Assembly: GCA_016271365.2 (NCBI GenBank)
Contig: CM057453.1
Span: forward strand, 503,105,001 to 503,169,000
Source: Neoceratodus forsteri
Taxonomy: Eukaryota > Chordata > Ceratodontiformes > Ceratodontidae
Length of the DNA: 64,000 bases
Direction of reading: 5' to 3'
In this document: piece by piece, positions 38,750 through 49,041 of the stretch
How positions within the stretch are numbered: the first letter of the stretch is position 1
Layout: every line of letters begins with the position of its first letter
Position numbers and translations under genes: made by a program
Notes under the pieces: generated by a model
Databases searched by the model: none
Seen by the model: the letters and a program-made list of their open reading frames with translations, nothing else
What the model was told of the DNA's origin: nothing

Positions 38750-40488
38750 GTCCATCAATGGAGGTCTGGCTCCGCCACTTCCTTTCCACCTGGTCCGCTG
38801 TCACAACAGACAGGTGGGTCTTGGAAGTGGTTGGCCAGGAGCTGCCTCTGGAGTTCGAGAAGTACCCTCCAAGCTGAGCCCGCACCCCACAGGAGGAAAT
38901 GGTTTCTGTGCACACTTGGTCGGCTGTCTGAGATGACGTCGCCCAACTCCTCCGCAAGAAGGTAGTGGCCAGAGTTGCGGATCTCCCTGTCAACCCATGG
39001 TTTGTTTCCAGTTCCTTTCTGGTCCTGAAACGGACAGGGGCTGGTGCCCCATTCTAGATCTGCACAACCTGAACCAATTTCTCAGGTCTCGCACATTCAG
39101 GATAGTGACTGTGTCAGATCATACCATCTCTTGAGCAGAACATGTGGTTCTGCTCACTGGATCTGCAGGATGCGTTCTTTCATGTCCCAATCCCTCTGTC
39201 TCACCGAAGGTTCCTCCGCTCATACCGGGTCCCTCCAAACAAGAGGTGGAGAGATTCAGGGATCAGGCTCTTAAGACCTGCATTGAACTTGGTCTCCTTG
39301 TCAACGAGACCAAGTTGGAACTCGTGTCTTCGCAGTTAATCTGCATCATTGGGGCAGAGCTTGATGCTTGCCGAGCCAGAGCCAGGCTCCCAGTGGACAG
39401 GGTGGAGGTTCTGTCCTCCTTGCCCAGTCATTTCTGGTTGGGCACTTGCACCCTGCCTGGGACTTCCTGCACCTTCTGGGTTACATGGCAGTCTGCACCT
39501 CCGTGGTCTGATGATCCTGGTGGCACATGCACCCCCTTCGGTGGAGCTGGCCAGCCGGTGGACTCAGCAATGCAGTCATTTAGGCCAGCTGGTCACTGTG
39601 ACTCAGAAGATGTGGGACGCTCTCCAATGGTGTACTGCCCTAGAACATCTGCAAGAGGGGATCCTCTTTGTCCTCCCTGAGCCAGCGGTCGTTCTAACGA
39701 CCGATGCCTCTCTCACGGGTTGGGGTGCCCACATGGGAAATCACAGGGTCCATGGGCTCTGAACCCCCGAGGAATCCCAGTGTCATATCAACCTGCTGGA
39801 GCTCTGAGCAGTTCAGCTGGCACTGACTGCATTCACTCTGTTCCTTTGGGGTCAGGTGGTGCAGATCCAGACAGACAGTACCACAACCATGTACTATCTC
39901 AACAAGCAGGGCGGGATGCACTTCTGGCCTCTGTGCAGGGAAGCGCTCTGCATCTGGACTCTCGTGAGCCATCTGGAGGCAGATCTCCTGGCTATTCATG
40001 TAGCAGGAGCCTCAAATCAAGTGGCGGATGCCCTTATCCATGTGGGCGAGGTGTCCCACGAGTGGTCTTTCCATCCAGAGGTAGTACACAGCCTGTTCTC
40101 CCACTGGGGCAAACCTTAGGTGGATCTGTTTGCCTCCAGAGAGAACACAAAGCTGAGGCTGTTTCATGCCCAGCCCCCCCCCCAAACAGGGCTCGCTGCG
40201 GGGGGGGGTGCCTTCTCGAGTCCATGGACCCCAGGCCTCTTCTGTGCCTTCCGTCCACTTCCCTTGGTTTACACGGTGCTCCACAAGGTCAGGAGGGACA
40301 AGGCACAGGTGATCCTGGTAGCCCCAGACTGGTCCCACCAGTTCTGGTATCCAGATCTCCTCAGCCTAAGCACCAGGCTCCCGAGGCATCTCCCAGCATG
40401 CCAGGACCTGCTCTCCATCAATCAGGGGAAGGTATTCCATCCAGACCTTCAATCCCTGCACCTAACAGCCTGGTTCCTGAGCGGTTAG
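38750..40488 (+). pseudogene. DIRS C RT (catalytic core deleted) / RNase H / DLFAS block
   Basis: The RT start resembles B (VLEVVGQELPLEFEK near 38820, LLRKKVVARVADLPVNPWFV near 38943). The SLDLQDAFFHVPIPLSHRRF block near 39156 runs directly into PPNKRW/PSKQEVERF. The roughly 150 bp that in B encode the region up to and including YLDDWLIA are therefore missing (junction near 39220-39231). RNase H follows: LTTDASLTGWGAHMG near 39694, VQIQTDSTTTMYYLNKQGGM at 39859 and HVAGASNQVADALIHVG. After a TAG comes DLFASRENTKLRLFHAQPPP (40123) and VILVAPDWSHQFWYPDLLSL, ending TAWFLSG at 40488. It cannot encode a working RT. Confidence 0.85.
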
Positions 40489-40489
40489 G

Positions 40490-41522
40490 GTTCCAGGCTT
40501 TGGGTCTCTCCGATGATGTCCTTAGTGTTGTTGAGGCATCTAGGAAGGAGTCAACCAGGAGGTGCTATGCCTTCACATGGAAGAGATTCTCCATTTAGTG
40601 TCAGGGCAAGGGCCTGGACCCTTCATCCTGTCCGGAGGCTAGCATTCTCAACTACGTTTGGTCTCTCTCCAACGGGGGTCTTCGGTCTACAACCCTTAAG
40701 GTGCACCTGGCAGCCATCTCTGCTTATCGGGCATGGGCCGGTAAGCAGACGGTGGTACAGGAGAAGGTGGTCTGGCGTTTCTTTAAAGGCCTTAACCACA
40801 TTTCCCCTCCAGTGCGTGAACCACCACCACCATGGTATCTACTGCTGGTACTGGCAAAGTTCATGGGCAAGCCATTCGAACCAATGCACAGCTGTGAGTT
40901 ATCACACCTGTCGTGGAAGACCGCCTTCCTGGTGGCTATCACGTCAGCCAGAAGAACTGGGGAGCTCCAGGTGCTCTCTGTTGAGTCTCCCTATCTGGTC
41001 CTCCACGGGGACAAAGTTGTCTTGTGCCCCAACCCGAAGTTCCTTCAGAAGGTAGTGTCAGAGTCTCACCTAAACCAGGTGATGACTTTGCCGGTGTACT
41101 ACCCCGGTTACACTCAGAGCCCAAGTACAGACTCCATACTTTGGACCTGAGATGGGCACTCTCTTATTACAAGGATCGTATGGCTGAAGTTCGGGGAGAG
41201 GTTTGCCAGCTGTTTGTCACCTACGCCAAAGCCGCACCTGGCAGACCTGCAGCAAAGCGAACGATTGGCAGATGGATAACATCTTGCATTCATCTCTGCT
41301 ACCGGTTGGTGGGCATGGAGCCTTCCCATAGGGATAAGAGCTGATTCCACCCACCATACTGCTGCATCGGTGGCTGCTTCTAGGGACGTCCCTATCCAGG
41401 ATGTCTGCAGGGCTAACTGTAAGTCAGCAGACACCTTCATTTCCCATTACCACATCGACCTAGAGTCATGCCGGGATGCTGGATTTGGGGCCTCAGTTCT
41501 TCAATCTCTGTTCCCTAAGTAG
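40490..41522 (+). pseudogene. DIRS C tyrosine recombinase, decayed
   Basis: FTWKRFSI is followed by TAG (40599-40601) where B has a Trp codon. STTLKVHLAAISAYRAWAGK follows across frames, then VVWRFFKGLNHISPPVREPP, LVAITSARRTGELQVLSVES (first Arg) and LHGDKVVLCPNPKFLQKVVS. After a frameshift: PKYRLHTLDLRWALSYYKDR, KRTIGRWITSCIHLCYRLVG. The end (41340-41522) holds HSTHHTAA (second Arg replaced), HYHIDLESC and FGASVLQSLFPK with stops between. Inactive. Confidence 0.8.
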
Positions 41523-41576
41523 GGTGTGTGCGCCTTGCCTCCCTCCTCCCGGGGAACTGCTAGGAGTCTGCCAACC

Positions 41577-41640
41577 AGTGTGGATAGAACAACTTATCCA
41601 CAATCCTAGAAAAACAGGTTAATCGCCTGTAACAGTAGTT
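41577..41640 (+). repeat. DIRS C internal complementary region, left part
   Basis: CCAACCAGTGTGGATAGAAC onward complements C's left end. After the CTAG joint, AAAAACAGGTTAATCGCCTG and TAACAGTAGTTC complement the right end. The block is cut at 41640 by element H and continues at about 47832-47866. Confidence 0.9.
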
Positions 41641-41641
41641 C

Positions 41642-41812
41642 AAACCCCAGGAAATTTTACTGTATTCTGACTTGTGCAGTATGGTCTTACCATAGGACTG
41701 CCCCAGAGCCAGAATGGTTAATAGAACCTATGCAAATGATGGAACGCTAGGCTCAAGCTCGGTTTTCAAACCACTGTCCCTGGTAAACAGTTCTAAACTG
41801 TCAGATTCTTTA
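41642..41812 (+). repeat. DIRS H left inverted terminal repeat
   Basis: Complement of 47636-47831. Shared blocks include TACTGTATTCTGACTT, GTCTTACCATAGGACTGCCC, CTAGGCTCAAGCTCG and ACCACTGTCCCTGGTAAACA. Confidence 0.9.
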
Positions 41813-43507
41813 CTCCACTTGCCTCAGTAAGACGTCTCCGGAGAGCTCTCCTTCATCACTTGAAAAAATATTTTTTCTCGGTTTTATCTGGTACTGTTTT
41901 AGTTTGTTTGATATTTAAAGCACTGACCTTGGTTTTCAGGTAGAATTGGTTTAGATTTTAGTGTTCGTTGGGTAAGTAGCTGGTTCTCTTTTCGGTTCTC
42001 TAACCGAGAGGAAACTGGCATCTCCCTTATTTTCTTCATATTATTAAAAAGTAAATAGCCTGATTTAATTTAAATTGTACGGACTTGGGTGTAAGTCAGT
42101 TTTTGGCTAACTTTTTATCGGGGCAACTCCTGTTTGTTTATCGGTTAGCGTAACCGAACAAAAAAAAAACAACACATTTTTATATAATGAAGCTTATAGA
42201 GTACAGTAGTTTTCTTCTGGGTTATGTCACAGAAAGCCAAGAAGCAAACGGGACCTACAGGTGTCCAGCACTATACTGGGTGTGGGGAACCTTTTGCCAA
42301 GGCTAATCCACATTTAATTTGTGTTTTCTGTCTGGGGCTTGAACACCTTAAGACAGACTATAACATCTGCAAAAACTTTCCTCAGTCTATGGTCGAGAGG
42401 CAGTTGAAAAGGCTGCAGGAAAGGATGGCTGACAAGGCTGCTGACCCAGCTGTTGAAAAATCGGTTCCTCCTCAAAAAGAACTGAAGGAGCTGCCCTCTG
42501 AAAGGGGCGATAGCTCTTCCAGCAAAAAAACGGACCGCAGCCACGGCTACTGAACCGGCCATTGTGGTAAAAAAGAAAGGAAAAGAAAAACATCAGGAAC
42601 TGTAACCGCAAAAAGCTGCAGCCCCTACTGCAGAAGAGATCGCTAACGTGATCAAAATTATTCAGTCTCTTCAGACCAAAACCCCGGTTACAATTGTGAA
42701 ACAACCATTACCTACAGTGGTCCAGACTCCCAGTTCAACCCAGGTCTCCGGTTTATTAGACCTCAGATGTGACCAGTTTGGAGAAGAAGAAGAGGAGGAG
42801 GATTACAGAGAACCCATTGAACCGGACATTTCTCCTGAACGTCACCGATCAGATTCCCCTGACAAGGGAACTGAGGATTTTACCTCTTACTAGTCATTCA
42901 TGAAACAAATAGCCCAGACCCTCGAGCTCCCCACTCAGGAGTCAACTGACAATGAGGAGGAAGAGGACTATAGAGAAATGATGAATGTGCCAGCATCAAA
43001 GAGGTTATTGCTGCCAATCCACAAGTCCCTTAAAAAGAAGACATTTAAGCTTTTGCAGACACCTATTTCAGTACCTCCTACAGAAAAAAAGGTGGAGAAG
43101 AAGTACTGGGTAGCCAAAAATGGGTCTGAATTACTTTTTGGGCACCCTAGTGATGAGGGGGTAGTGCAGGCTGCAGCTTGTGACAACGCTGGCATCCTTT
43201 GGCCTCTATCCTCCAGACAAAGACTCTAGGAGGGTGGATTCAATAGCAAAAAAGGTGTACCTGGGGTCATCCCTTGCCATCAGACAGGCCATGTACATGT
43301 CATACGTGGCCAGGTATCAAAAGAATCTCTGGTCTACTGTCCTAGAGATTTCAAAAGCAGTGCCATCTCCCATGGCAGCTGACCTGGAAGAAGCTGAAAA
43401 AAGAGGAATTGAGGCTGCCAAAACGCAATTTAGAATGGCAGTGGATACTATTGATACTGCATCCAGGCAGATGGCAACATCAGTGTCCCTTGGGAGGTTT
43501 GCCTGGC

Positions 43508-43522
43508 TCAGAACTACTAATC
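43508..43522. repeat. Target-site duplication, left copy (SINE in DIRS H)
   Basis: TCAGAACTACTAATC; identical copy at 44012-44026. Confidence 0.92.
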
Positions 43523-44011
43523 TTTTTTTTTTTTTAATTCTTTATTTTTCCTCCCGAGCTGCCTGCCGCCCAGTATTATCTGCCCGGTCACGGACCACGA
43601 GCTCCCACTCCTCAAATCAGCCGCGAGCCCTCGAAACCCGGTAGCTTACCCCCTGCGGCGGGGCTGCGGCCTCCCCTTGCATGCGCAGTCATCGGAATAG
43701 GTCGGAGGGCTGGCCTGAGGAGCTAATTGAAGCCGTGGTGGGCTTCATGGAAGGTGGCAGGCAGCTGTCTTCTTTTTCCGGTTTTCTGCGGAGGCGGGGT
43801 CGTGCAGTGACGCCTAGCGTCTGCCCCGACTCCTGAGCGTGCTGGTGCCGGCAGCTGCGTGACTTCCTGGCCTCCACCAGGGGTCGCCGATGCTCCAGGC
43901 ACTTTCCCCTCCATCTCCCCCGGCCGGCACTCCAGTGACCCAGGTCCGTTCCCGAACCCGGGTCGCTGGCGTCGCATGCGGAAATCCAACCGCTGCGCCG
44001 ACGGGCCGGCA
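43523..44011 (-). mobile_element. tRNA-derived SINE in DIRS H gag
   Basis: On the - strand the insert starts GCCGGCCCGTCGGCGCAGCG at 44010. It has an A-box-like CGGCGCAGCGGTTGG and a B-box-like GGGTTCGGGAACG about 35 bases later (tRNA-type pol III promoter), then a GC-rich body, and ends AATAAAGAATT with a run of 13 A at 43523. It is flanked by the 15-bp direct repeat TCAGAACTACTAATC (43508-43522 and 44012-44026). Removal restores the gag reading frame. The family is not identified. Confidence 0.85.
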
Positions 44012-44026
44012 TCAGAACTACTAATC
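44012..44026. repeat. Target-site duplication, right copy (SINE in DIRS H)
   Basis: TCAGAACTACTAATC, identical to 43508-43522; the next base, T, also matches. Confidence 0.92.
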
Positions 44027-44350
44027 TGATGCATGACACACAAACCAAAGCCATGGACTTCCCTTGTGACCCTGTGTCTCTGTTTGGAGAACAAACAGAA
44101 GCATACACGAAGAAAATTAATGGATATAAGGCTGCCTATAAGAGTGCAGCAGCAAAGGAGAGAGCATCTACACCCCAGAAACACCAGACCAGAGGTTGCA
44201 GGGGCAGATCTCACTACAGGCTTTTTTACCAGCCTCAAGCTTTCCCCCAGCAACAAAGGGGGGATACTTTACAGGCAGAGACAGAAGGGGCTGAGCCCGT
44301 ACTAGCCCCAGTACTCAGCCAACAGCCCAAACAAAGCAGACACCCTGAGG

Positions 44351-46220
44351 TGCCTGTCTGGGTAGCCTCCCCAGTCCCAGAAGGGGGCAGGCTGGCCCAC
44401 TCCTTCCAGGAGTGGGAAAATATCACCACAGACAAGTGGGTCCTGGAGGTAGAGGGCCTAGGGTCTTGTCCTCAGCTTCAAGCTCATGCCAAAGCTGAGG
44501 TCAAGGGTCTTCAAACCCTCTTCCCCATCAGAGGAGGAAGGTTCAAGCCTTCTGTTACAAAGGGCAGTAGAGCCAGTTCCCTCAGACCAGAAGGGAAAGG
44601 GCTTGTACTCAAGGTACTTCCTCACAATAAAGAAAACGGGGGAGTGGCAACCCATTCTGGATCTCAGTCACCTAAACAAACATTTGTCAAAGCCAAAATT
44701 CAAGATGGTGACTCTACTATTCTACCAATCCTAAGGCAGGGATACTGGCTAGCATCCCTAGACCTAAAGGATGCTTACTTTCACATCCCTATAAGACGGT
44801 CACACAGAAAGTACCTCAGGTTCAGACTGCCATCAGGCCATTATCAGTTCAGGGCAATGCCCTTCGGACTAACCTCTGCTCCAAGGGTGTTTATGAAATG
44901 CCTAGCTGTGGTCGTGGCACACCTAAGGAGACAAGGAATATTAGTGTTCCCCTACCTGGACGACTGGCTGATAGTAGGTCAGTCATATTAGCAAGTGAAA
45001 GAGGCATTGGCACTCACACAGGATACCTTGCATTCACTGAGGTTTCTGGTGAACCTAAAAAAGTCTGTGCTAGAACCAGTTTAGCTACTGAAATTCATAG
45101 GAGCCAAGTTGGGGACGAAGAAAGGAAGGGCTTTCCTCCCTCAAGACAGAGTGGACAGCCTGATCAGATAGCCAACTCCTTCAAACTACACATACCAAGG
45201 CCGGCAAGGCATTTTCTGCAACTACTAGGCCACGTGGCAGCATCCGCAGCAACTGTGTCAGGAGCCAAGTTCCAAATGAGGGACATTAAGTTCCACCTAA
45301 GAGTTCACTGGTTTCAAAAAAGGGATTCACTGTCAAAGCTAGTGCCCGTCACAGTAACATTTCTCCAAGCTCTACAGTGGTGGCAAGACAAGGCCATCTT
45401 CAGGCAAGGGGTGCCATTCTTGCAGTAAACCCCCTCACTGGTACTGACAACAAATGCATCCCCCCTGGGTTGGGGTGGCACATCTGGGGGAATCGCACAG
45501 TACATGGCACATGGACAAAACAGGAATCACTCCTGCACATCAATTTGTTGGAGCACAGAGCAGTACTCCTGGATATCCAATCATTCGCCAGTCTAGTAAG
45601 GGACAAGGTGGTTCAGGTTAGAACAGACAATACAGCCACCATGTATTACATAAACAAGGGGGCACAAGGTCAACTCCACTGTGCACGGAGACAATGAAAA
45701 TCTGGACCTAAGCATAATCTCGGGAGGTTTCCCTCTCAGCTGTCCATCTCCCAGGAAAGGACAATGTTCTGGCAGATGCCCTCAGCAGAATCAGCCAGAA
45801 CCACCACGAGTGGTCACTGAACAAAGCAGGTCCTGGAGGTCATCTTCAGGAGATGGGGCACTCCAGAAGTGGACTTGTTTGCAGCCCCAGGCAATCATCA
45901 GCTACCACAGTTCTGCTGCAGACCCCTATCAAGGGCACAATCCCCCTGGACGCACTTCTGCTGGACTGATCAGGGAGGTTTCTGTATGCATTCCCTCCCT
46001 TCCTCTTGCTGCTAAGGGTGCTGAACAAACTCAGAGCCCAGCCAGCAACAATGATTCTCATTGACCCAGACTGGGCCAGACAGCCCTGGTACTCCATGAT
46101 TCTATCAATGTCAGTAACCAAACCAGTCAGCTTTCCCAGGAGGTACAACCTACTGTCATCCTCTCAGGGCAGGATTGTGTATCCCAACCAACAATCCCTC
46201 AGGCTCAAAGCATGGCTTTT
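44351..46220 (+). pseudogene. DIRS H reverse transcriptase / RNase H / DLFAS block
   Basis: SFQEWENITTDKWVLEV (44402) starts the RT region in the same frame as gag. KGLYSRYFLTIKKTGEWQPI and LDLSHLNKHLSKPKFKMVTL lie in another frame (44486-44734). GYWLASLDLKDAYFHIPIRR (motif A), HYQFRAMPFGLTSAPRVFMK and VFPYLDDWLIVG (catalytic pair) are back in the first frame, which stops at 44991. RNase H blocks are at 45430-45690 (LTTNASPLGWG with Asp replaced by Asn, LLHINLLEHRAVLLDI, VQVRTDNTATMYYINKG). The DLFAAPGNHQLPQFCCRP block is near 45873 and MILIDPDWARQPWYSMILS near 46049. Multiple stops. Confidence 0.8.
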
Positions 46221-46229
46221 GAGGACTTT

Positions 46230-47269
46230 GAATGTGCAGATTTGCATCTGTCAGAAGGGGCTATGGAAATACTCAGGGTATCCAGAAAGCTATCCACTAG
46301 GAAAACCTGTTCTTCCAAGTGGAAGAGGTTTTCCATCTGGTGCTGAGCCAGGGATGTGGATCACAACCAGGCCAGTTGGCCAATAGTCCTGGATCACCTA
46401 AACCATCTCCATTCTACAGGCTTAAAGGCCTCTACTCTGAGAGTGCACCTGACAGCTGTCTCAGCTTATTTATCTGCAGGTAAAAGGTTTCCCCTAGCCT
46501 CAAACCCAGTGTTTAAAAAGTTGTTTTAAGGGATTGCTACATTTGCATCATCCACATAGGGAACCAACTCCTATGTGGTACCTGAACATTTGCATTGCCC
46601 AGCTCATGCAGCCCCCCTTCGAACCCATATCTTCGGCAGACCTCAAGTATGTGACTTCGGAAAACAGTATTACTGGTGGCCGTGACTTCTGCTAGAAGGA
46701 TTAGTGAGCTTCAGGCCTTGTCTACAGAGCCTGGGTACATTGTTGTCCATAGAGACAAAGTCGTCCTGAGGACTAATAGAAAATTCTTGCCCAAGGTGGT
46801 ATCAGAGTTTCACCTTAACCAGTCCATTATACTACCTGTCTTTTTTACTGCTCATTCCACCTCAGGTGAATGCAGGCTGCAGAGCCTGGATGTGAAAAGG
46901 GCAATCAGCTACTGCCTTAACCACACAAAAAGTCATAGGCAGGATCAGACTCAGTTCTTCCTCACCTGTGGAGAGGTGGGGAAAGGGAAGCCAGCTACTA
47001 AATGATCCATTGCAAGATGGATAGTGGCTTGCATTCAGTTCTGCTACAACAAGGTGGGTAAGCAGCCACCCACAGGCCTCATGGCCCATTCGACCAGGGG
47101 TTCAGCGGCTTCTTTAGCAGCTGCTAGGGATATTCCTCTGGTGGATATCTGTAAGGCAGCTACATGGAAGACAGTCCACACATTTACCAAGCATTATTGT
47201 TTAGATGTTCAGGTCAGAGGGGATGCCAGGTTTGGCACAACAGTCCTGCAGAGCCTGTTTCCTAAGTAG
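46230..47269 (+). pseudogene. DIRS H tyrosine recombinase
   Basis: The N-terminal half is in broken frames (SRKLSTRKTCSSKWKRFSIW near 46285, LKASTLRVHLTAVSAYL near 46420). The catalytic half is nearly open from 46676: AVTSARRISELQALSTEPGY (first Arg), VVHRDKVVLRTNRKFLPKVV and SEFHLNQSIILPVFFTAHS. After one in-frame stop at 47003-47005 come IARWIVACIQFCYNKVGKQP, AHSTRGSAASLAAARDIPLV (His-x-x-Arg) and ICKAATWKTVHTFTKHYCLD (His and nucleophilic Tyr), ending TVLQSLFPK. All catalytic residues are retained. Confidence 0.88.
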
Positions 47270-47307
47270 GTTCTATACCCACCTCCAAAGGTACTGCTTA
47301 GGTAGTC

Positions 47308-47400
47308 TGCATAGGTCAGAATACAGTAAGATTTCCTGGGGTTTGAAGAAAAAATTACTTACCATAGTAATATTGTTTCTTCCAAGGGAATCTTACTGTA
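47308..47400 (+). repeat. DIRS H internal complementary region (ICR)
   Basis: TCTGCATAGGTCAGAATACA to CCTGGGGTTTGAAG complements the left end. AAAAAATTACTTACCATAGT onward complements the right end including its palindrome. Confidence 0.92.
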
Positions 47401-47635
47401 TTCTGAGCTCCCTCCCTTCCTCCGTACTAAGAACTTATGGTCACTACACTCCAGCTCTAATAAGGATGCTGCAAACCTGTGGGTATTTTTTTTCTCTTGA
47501 GCATCCATGACTTGAGTCTTGGTGCCAGTTTGAACCATTAGGGGAAAAATAATAATTGATAATGGGGGGGGGGGAGGATTAGCTGTTCGTCGTAGTAGTA
47601 GCATAGTTAGATGGTTCTTTGTTCATGGTTCGTAA

Positions 47636-47831
47636 GAATCTGATGGTTTAGAACTGTTTACCAGGGACAGTGGTTTGAAATACAAGCTCGAGCCTAGCAT
47701 TCTGTCATTTGCATAGGTTCTATTAACTATGTCTGCTCCGGGGCAGTCCTATGGTGAGACCATACTGCATAAGTCAGAATACAGTAAGATTCCCTTGGAA
47801 GAAACAAGATTACTATGGTAAGTAATTTATT
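47636..47831 (+). repeat. DIRS H right inverted terminal repeat
   Basis: Complement of the left repeat plus a right-only extension, ending with the inverted repeat ATTAC-N8-GTAAT (47809-47826) five or so bases before the end. Confidence 0.9.
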
Positions 47832-48070
47832 CTTCTAGGAGTGGTATATGTTGTTCATCCACAAGAACCCACCCGACCTCCCCGGCTTCGACGCACAACC
47901 CTCTGCTTCCAGCAGGCAAGATCTGGCACAAGAGGTGGATTCGAGGGATATACAACCCGGTGGGTGGGAGGAGCCAGCTTTCAGACCCAAAGGGAAAGGA
48001 CATGCCAACCAGTATGGGTGAACAACGTGTACTACTCCTAGAACTACTGTTAAAGGTGAGTAACCTGTTT
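47832..48070 (+). repeat. DIRS C remainder of ICR and right inverted terminal repeat
   Basis: TTCTAGGAGTGGTATATGTT onward completes the ICR broken at 41640. It continues as the right terminal repeat (CCCACCCGACCTCCC, AACCCGGTGGGTGGGAGGAG, CCAACCAGTATGGGTGAAC) and ends GTTAAAGGTGAGTAACCTG TTT. The GTTAC arm of the terminal palindrome has mutated to GTTAA here. Confidence 0.9.
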
Positions 48071-48881
48071 ATATTGCTGCCGATATGTTGTTGTTCGGCA
48101 CATTTGTTTTCGCTCTAATGTGGGTAACCCACTTAACATCTATATTCCCTTCCCCCAGGACAAGGCTGAAAACGAGAAGAATGTCCTAGCCCTCCATTCC
48201 TGGTCTACAAAAACTAAATAAACATCGCTCGGAAAGGGAGCACAGCTTGTCTCCATTGACTAATCAGTCTACTATGCAGATTATATGATATTTATCAGGC
48301 TATAAGTTGACATCCTTAACGCAAGTATAGCAGTGCAGAATTTATAATGAAATTATGGGCCTGCTAGGCAATTTATAAAGTTTAATCAAGGGTAACCTAA
48401 GGCTTGAACTTGAAAGCTACAGGAAGAGAGTTTAGTAAAAAAGCAATGTGACTTGTACTCTGCCAAATGTAACACATTCACTGCCACTCAAAGATTAATG
48501 AAATACTGCTCCCTGTACCTCATTATTATTCATTAAACTGCGTACTTCAGCAGTGTAAAGCCACTGGGGGAACGGCTGAGCGTTGCTATTAGTTACTGCT
48601 GTTGCACTCCCTGTTTTATCCCTTCCCTTGAGTTGTACCTGAAAATGAGCTCTGGCTCAGTGTGCCTATCATGGTCACCAAATTTTAAAGAAAGAAAGAA
48701 AAAATATATATATATAAGGCAACCATACAATATCTTCTGTATAGCCTGCAAAAATGATAGGCCACAATTGCACTATCTCTCCACCCCTAAAAAAAAAATT
48801 GGTGTGAGTTTCACTTTTTTCAAAGTTACTGCTGTTTGTAATAAAAAGATGGCTAACTGCTGTACTTTTACTTTTGGACAG
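48071..48881 (+). other. NFKB1 intron, nothing recognised
   Basis: AT-rich intronic sequence between DIRS C and the last exon in the window, with a short AAAG/TA microsatellite near 48685-48716. The pyrimidine/TTTTGGACAG acceptor ends it. Confidence 0.6.
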
Positions 48882-49041
48882 GTTTCTGGTGGTACCGTAC
48901 GAGAGCTACTAGATGCCTTGAAGTTAATGGATTATACAGCAGCTATTCAAGTCATTGAAAGAGCACTAGCTAATCCACAGATAAGCAGGGGCGAGGAAAA
49001 CACAATGCAGATATCTTCTTCAGCCATGGAACAACACACAG
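48882..49041 (+). CDS. NFKB1: NFKB1 exon: end of death domain and start of C-terminal tail
   Basis: This 160-bp exon follows TTGGACAG and is followed by gtacaa. It encodes [20 protein letters not shown] and AIQVIERALANPQ, the last helices of the p105 death domain (human: [28 protein letters not shown]), then a divergent Ser-rich tail ending HT plus one base. It joins the previous exon at the GAG|GTT codon boundary, as in other vertebrates. The final p105 segment, with the phosphodegron-type DSG sequence and the C-terminus, should be encoded downstream. It was not found in 49042-64000, so the next intron exceeds 14.9 kb. Confidence 0.94.

Larger units (their letters stand above)
42224..44350 (+). 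pseudogene. DIRS H gag, interrupted by a SINE
   Basis: Starts MSQKAKKQTGPTG at 42224 with the Cys/His block (GCGEPFAKANPHLICVFCLG, LEHLKTDYNIC; the first and one later Cys are altered). A Lys/Glu-rich stretch follows to 42553, acidic blocks at 42648-42893 and 42900-43229. From 43180 DKDSRRVDSIAKKVYLGSSL, IRQAMYMSYVARYQKNLW, AADLEEAEKRGIEAAKTQFR and RFAWLRTTNL form the C-terminal core. The SINE at 43523-44011 splits the codons after this. The frame resumes as MHDTQTKAMDFPCDPVSLFG. Only one clear frameshift separates the N- and C-terminal parts besides the SINE. Confidence 0.78.
41641..47831 (+). mobile_element. DIRS retrotransposon H (family IV), nested in the ICR of C
   Basis: Left end AAACCCCAGGAAATTTTACT after TTC; right end ...TATGGTAAGTAATTTATTC before TTCTAGG. 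The ICR at 47308-47400 joins the complements of both ends. Terminal repeats pair 41642-41812 with 47636-47831 (block CCACTGTCCCTGGTAAACAG). It is about 6.2 kb including a 489-bp SINE insertion in gag. AT-richer than families I-III. The RT catalytic box and the YR catalytic half are intact in sequence, but frames are broken. Confidence 0.92.
36129..48070 (+). mobile_element. DIRS retrotransposon C (family II), split by DIRS H
   Basis: Same family as B. Left end CTAGGATCGTGGATATG at 36129 after GATTT; right end ...GAGTAACCTGTTT at 48070. C's own sequence is 36129-41641 plus 47832-48070 (5.75 kb). Element H is inserted inside C's ICR. Gag is moderately preserved, RT has lost its catalytic core by deletion, and YR has stops. 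C is sense to NFKB1 in its 18-kb intron. Confidence 0.92.
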
